From assembly GCA_013695195.1 (NCBI GenBank), contig JACDAY010000062.1, forward strand, positions 1 through 7,124: DNA of 7,124 nt, written 5' to 3'. Source of the stretch: Blastocatellia bacterium (GTDB lineage: Bacteria; Acidobacteriota; Blastocatellia; Pyrinomonadales; Pyrinomonadaceae). The translations under genes and the position numbers were made by a program. How positions within the stretch are numbered: the first letter of the stretch is position 1; the number at the start of each line of letters is the position of its first letter. The notes under the pieces were generated by a model. The model saw only the letters and a list, made by a program, of their open reading frames with translations. It was not told the origin of the DNA and did no database searches. Of this stretch, positions 4,391 through 7,124 are shown piece after piece.

Positions 4391-7114
4391 CTAATTCGCA
4401 AACTTATTTTTCGCCTTCGGCAAACTCAGCATGTTCGCGAACAACCTATACGCACCGTCCACGCCCGCCGGAAGCTGGCGAAACAGCGAATAGCTGCAAT
4501 AAATATATTTCCCTCTTCCAACGTCCGCGATAACCAATCCGCCCTTGTTTTCCGGCTCGCCCGGATCGTGCGATTCCAGCAACGGTAAATATTTTGCGTC
4601 CATCGTGGAGAAATTATAAAGATTGCGTTCCTGTACCCAGCCCTCAAAATCCTTTTCCGTGATCTTATTCGGGAAATTAAATATCGGGTGATCTGGCTGC
4701 AAAATTTTCACCAGCGCATTCTCGTCTGCTACGCGCGGGCCCATTTGCGCAGGGTACGGCGTCAGATTCTGCTGGGTATAAAGCGGGCGTTGATACTGAA
4801 CGATCATCGTTCCGCCTTTCTTCACCCAATCGAGGAGCCGCTGATTATTTGCCGCAAAATCAGGTCGCACTTCGGACGCGCGAATTCCTATTACGATCAC
4901 GTCCAGCCCCGATAAATCACTTACGGAAAAGTCCTTTTCTTCCAACAACGTGATGTTAAAACCCATTTGCCGGATGGCCGCAGGTATTTCATCGCCGCTT
5001 CCCCTGATATAGCCTACTCTTACAGGCACGACCCGTAAATCAATCAACCTGACATCCGATGTCGCGTCTCGATAAAAACGGTGTGTTTGGATGTGAGGGT
5101 ACGAGACTATTTGCATCGACTTCGTGAAGCTTTCACCATTTGCTATTGCTTCAGCGCCGATTTCAAACTTGTCCGAAATCACGTTTCGAGGTATTGAGAC
5201 AATAAACTTTATCGAAGCCTTTTCGCCCAGGTTTTTAAGATTAAAACCGGACGTTGACGCAACGGCTTTCCAACCGCTCGGAGGGATAAGTTTCAAACTT
5301 CCAGTTACAGCTCCCGGCGAGTTATTTACAACGCTTACATTTATTTCGCGATCTCGCGATTTTGCGTTTCGCGGAACTATTAACAAGTTCTGGTCGAAGC
5401 TCAAGGTAAGCTTTGGAACCACATTCAGTTCACGCCGCACCTCGCCGCGAATATCGTCTGCGTAGCGATACTCGACGGGTTGTACGATGAAATAGGTCTG
5501 ACCGCCAATTTCCACTTCGAGTTCACACTCCTTTATCGGCCTTTGAAAAGGTGTAATACCTTCAAAGTTTTCGCTCCTTCTCACCCGATAAAGATCCCCA
5601 TCCCGCGGCTCTGTTAGCCAATACGGCTGTGTTGGTAAAGCATTTTTTGGGACTTTCGAATCGAAATAAAAAGTTGCATTGCCTATTTCGCGTCGGATAC
5701 CTTGAGTTATAGCTTTCGGATCATCGTTTTTTGCAGGTCGAAAGCCGGTTTGCGTACATCCACTCAACCATTTCACTCGCACCTTATCAGCTTCGGGCGT
5801 AAAAACTTTCACAGTCATGCCGAAACTGTCACCGGGGGCAGCCGTTTCCTTGTCAGCAAGTGCATCGATCCTAAGGCCGATGCTAAGTCGGATCGCTTCC
5901 GCTATTTCTTGAGATTTTTGTTCAAGCAGTGATAACGCAAAACTATAATTCACTTTCTGGTGCACGGCAATGGGTATTGTTGGCTCGGTAAGCTCCGGGA
6001 TAGGTTCAGCCCCAACTATCCCTGGCACTTTTAAGCGAACTTTAAGTCCAGCCACCGAAACGAGCGCTTCGGCCAACCCAGGCAAAAGTTTTTGCGGAGC
6101 GGCCGGTTCGTATTCCCGCATTACTCGCAGCAGGATGTCATTCGCATTTTGATAAACCTTTTTTTGATCCTGTCTTAGATCCTCGGAAACTTCTTCATCA
6201 AAATTTTGAATTCCGGTGATGGAAGTGTCTATACCGTCGAACACACTTTTTTCGTTTGTGCCGTGTGGTACTGCAGTTTCGATCAGATTCAGACTCGAAA
6301 ATTGATCGCCCTTTAATTCCAGCACACCCTGCTCCTGCGATTTATGCTGGCTTCTAGCCTCCATTGCTATCTCGAAGTACGAACGGCCGAGCAGCGGGTC
6401 GTACTTGCCGGTGTTTATTCTCAATGTAGGCTCGCCGCTGCCGCGATGCCGCACATAGAACTTTTGAACCCGCCACGGCGGTTCGTAACCTTTGCACTGT
6501 TTGATATCACCGGCTGCATGGACGGCAAGCGGGGTGATATAGCCCGAAAATTGGTGCTGGCCGTGGCCGTCGGCGGGCGTGCCCGCAAATTGTGAAACGA
6601 CGACCATCGGCCGGAATATTCTTATCGCCCTAACGACATCACAAAGAATTATCTTTTCGTCCCATTTTTGCTTCGCCTCATCGAGCTTTTTAGAAAATCC
6701 GTAATCGTAAGCCCGCGTAAAATACTGTTCCGCTCCATCCAAACGCCGGGCCTGTAAAAGCTCTTCCGTGCGGATTATTCCGAGCGATTCGCCGAGCTCC
6801 GGGCCGATGAGGTTCTGCCCGCCGTCGCCGCGTGTCAGCGAAAGATACGCGGTACGCGCATTTTCTCCTCGGGCAAGATATGCGAGCAGCGCCGTGTCTT
6901 CGTCATCGGGATGAGCGCCGATCATCATTACGCTCGCGGTTGTATTGATGCGTTTTAATAATTGTCCCAGCCCAAGCGCTCCCTGGTCGTAAACCGGCCG
7001 AACTTGCGCCGTGGTGTGTTCCGGAAAAATTAAACGCAGAGACGCAGAGACGCAGAGGAAGAAGAATATTCCACTAAGGATTACAGCTCGTTGATTTCGG
7101 TTAGTTTTCCGCAT
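4391..7114 (-). CDS. Large secreted PIG-L/LmbE-family deacetylase with NEW3-like and Rossmann-like C-terminal domains
   Basis: This is a predicted exported zinc-dependent N-deacetylase of the PIG-L/LmbE superfamily, whose members remove acetyl groups from N-acetyl sugars or related glycoconjugates; the substrate here is unknown. Of its 907 residues, 1-36 look like a Sec signal peptide: basic MRKTNRNQR, a hydrophobic core, and likely cleavage near TTA-Q. The catalytic domain spans about 59-290, with AHPDDED (67-73; zinc ligands in the HPDDE core) and HGQH (184-187, HxxH). Residues 300-410 look helical and 413-560 beta-rich. About 567-670 resembles a NEW3/alpha-galactosidase-associated Ig-like domain (VVNNSPGAVTGSLKLIPPSGW). 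The end (685-900) resembles a ThuA/GATase1-like Rossmann fold (DVIVIGIRASE, LLDWVKKGGTMIVQYQ). Single-domain LmbE proteins are roughly 230-300 residues, so this belongs to the long multidomain group. The start at 7114 is needed for a signal peptide; only 10 upstream bases are visible. The gene converges on the biotin-carrier gene. Confidence 0.9.
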   Translation of the reverse strand: MRKTNRNQRAVILSGIFFFLCVSASLRLIFPEHTTAQVRPVYDQGALGLGQLLKRINTTASVMMIGAHPDDEDTALLAYLARGENARTAYLSLTRGDGGQNLIGPELGESLGIIRTEELLQARRLDGAEQYFTRAYDYGFSKKLDEAKQKWDEKIILCDVVRAIRIFRPMVVVSQFAGTPADGHGQHQFSGYITPLAVHAAGDIKQCKGYEPPWRVQKFYVRHRGSGEPTLRINTGKYDPLLGRSYFEIAMEARSQHKSQEQGVLELKGDQFSSLNLIETAVPHGTNEKSVFDGIDTSITGIQNFDEEVSEDLRQDQKKVYQNANDILLRVMREYEPAAPQKLLPGLAEALVSVAGLKVRLKVPGIVGAEPIPELTEPTIPIAVHQKVNYSFALSLLEQKSQEIAEAIRLSIGLRIDALADKETAAPGDSFGMTVKVFTPEADKVRVKWLSGCTQTGFRPAKNDDPKAITQGIRREIGNATFYFDSKVPKNALPTQPYWLTEPRDGDLYRVRRSENFEGITPFQRPIKECELEVEIGGQTYFIVQPVEYRYADDIRGEVRRELNVVPKLTLSFDQNLLIVPRNAKSRDREINVSVVNNSPGAVTGSLKLIPPSGWKAVASTSGFNLKNLGEKASIKFIVSIPRNVISDKFEIGAEAIANGESFTKSMQIVSYPHIQTHRFYRDATSDVRLIDLRVVPVRVGYIRGSGDEIPAAIRQMGFNITLLEEKDFSVSDLSGLDVIVIGIRASEVRPDFAANNQRLLDWVKKGGTMIVQYQRPLYTQQNLTPYPAQMGPRVADENALVKILQPDHPIFNFPNKITEKDFEGWVQERNLYNFSTMDAKYLPLLESHDPGEPENKGGLVIADVGRGKYIYCSYSLFRQLPAGVDGAYRLFANMLSLPKAKNKFAN
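7034..7057. repeat. Perfect 3x tandem 8-mer inside the deacetylase signal peptide
   Basis: Three exact head-to-tail copies of ACGCAGAG (7034-7041, 7042-7049, 7050-7057) read as CTCTGCGT on the coding strand. They encode residues 20-27 (LCVSASLR) of the signal peptide of the secreted deacetylase. Because 8 is not a multiple of 3, each copy is read in a different frame and the array is exactly eight codons. Short CTCTGCGT arrays of this style are known to me as dispersed repeats in several bacterial genomes; whether this is one of them cannot be settled from a single window. Confidence 0.92.
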
Positions 7115-7124
7115 AAATTCTAAC

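Noticed and set aside
4333..4588. Short + strand open frames overlapping the 3' end of the deacetylase gene
   Set aside because: They lie opposite the conserved C-terminal domain and their low-complexity Arg/Thr-rich sequence is typical of antisense reading.

Overview
The window reads as ordinary chromosomal DNA from a bacterium of moderate GC content (just under half G+C by eye), carrying five protein genes on the + strand followed by one large gene on the - strand. Three things suggest an Acidobacteriota-like organism, perhaps Blastocatellia/Pyrinomonadales: a zwf-pgl pair, a very large secreted PIG-L/LmbE-family deacetylase with C-terminal accessory domains, and scattered CTTTGTG-type and CTCTGCG-type short repeats. 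This placement is an inference from gene style and composition. No rRNA, tRNA or other taxonomic marker is present.

Layout. Positions 1-681 hold the C-terminal part of glucose-6-phosphate dehydrogenase (zwf), whose start lies outside the window. A 161-base gap with a perfect 18-bp inverted repeat follows, then 6-phosphogluconolactonase (pgl, 843-1562). Together these catalyse the first two steps of the oxidative pentose phosphate pathway, producing NADPH and 6-phosphogluconate. Next, 48 bases further on, comes a membrane protein of the CNNM/CorC (HlyC) family with paired CBS domains (1611-2930). A 1-Cys, Prx6-type peroxiredoxin (2988-3650) follows, with a recognisable -10 box, a good Shine-Dalgarno sequence and an intrinsic terminator. 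Only 14 bases beyond that terminator's T-tract begins a small biotin carboxyl carrier-like protein (3714-4220).

A 170-base convergent intergenic region (4221-4390) holds two overlapping inverted repeats but no gene I can support. The rest of the window (4391-7114, - strand) is one 907-residue exported protein. It has a signal peptide, a PIG-L/LmbE zinc deacetylase domain with intact AHPDDE and HxxH motifs, a beta-rich middle, a NEW3-like domain and a Rossmann-like C-terminal domain.

NADPH supply (zwf, pgl) and peroxide removal (peroxiredoxin) fit a loose redox theme, but the peroxiredoxin has its own signals and the genes need not be one operon. I found no phage, CRISPR, transposase or defence system, and nothing that amounts to a new multi-gene system. 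The most interesting signals are small. A perfect three-copy tandem 8-mer forms part of the signal peptide of the secreted deacetylase. A similar-looking CTTTGTG repeat forms the zwf-pgl hairpin. The terminator sits almost on top of the biotin-carrier start codon.
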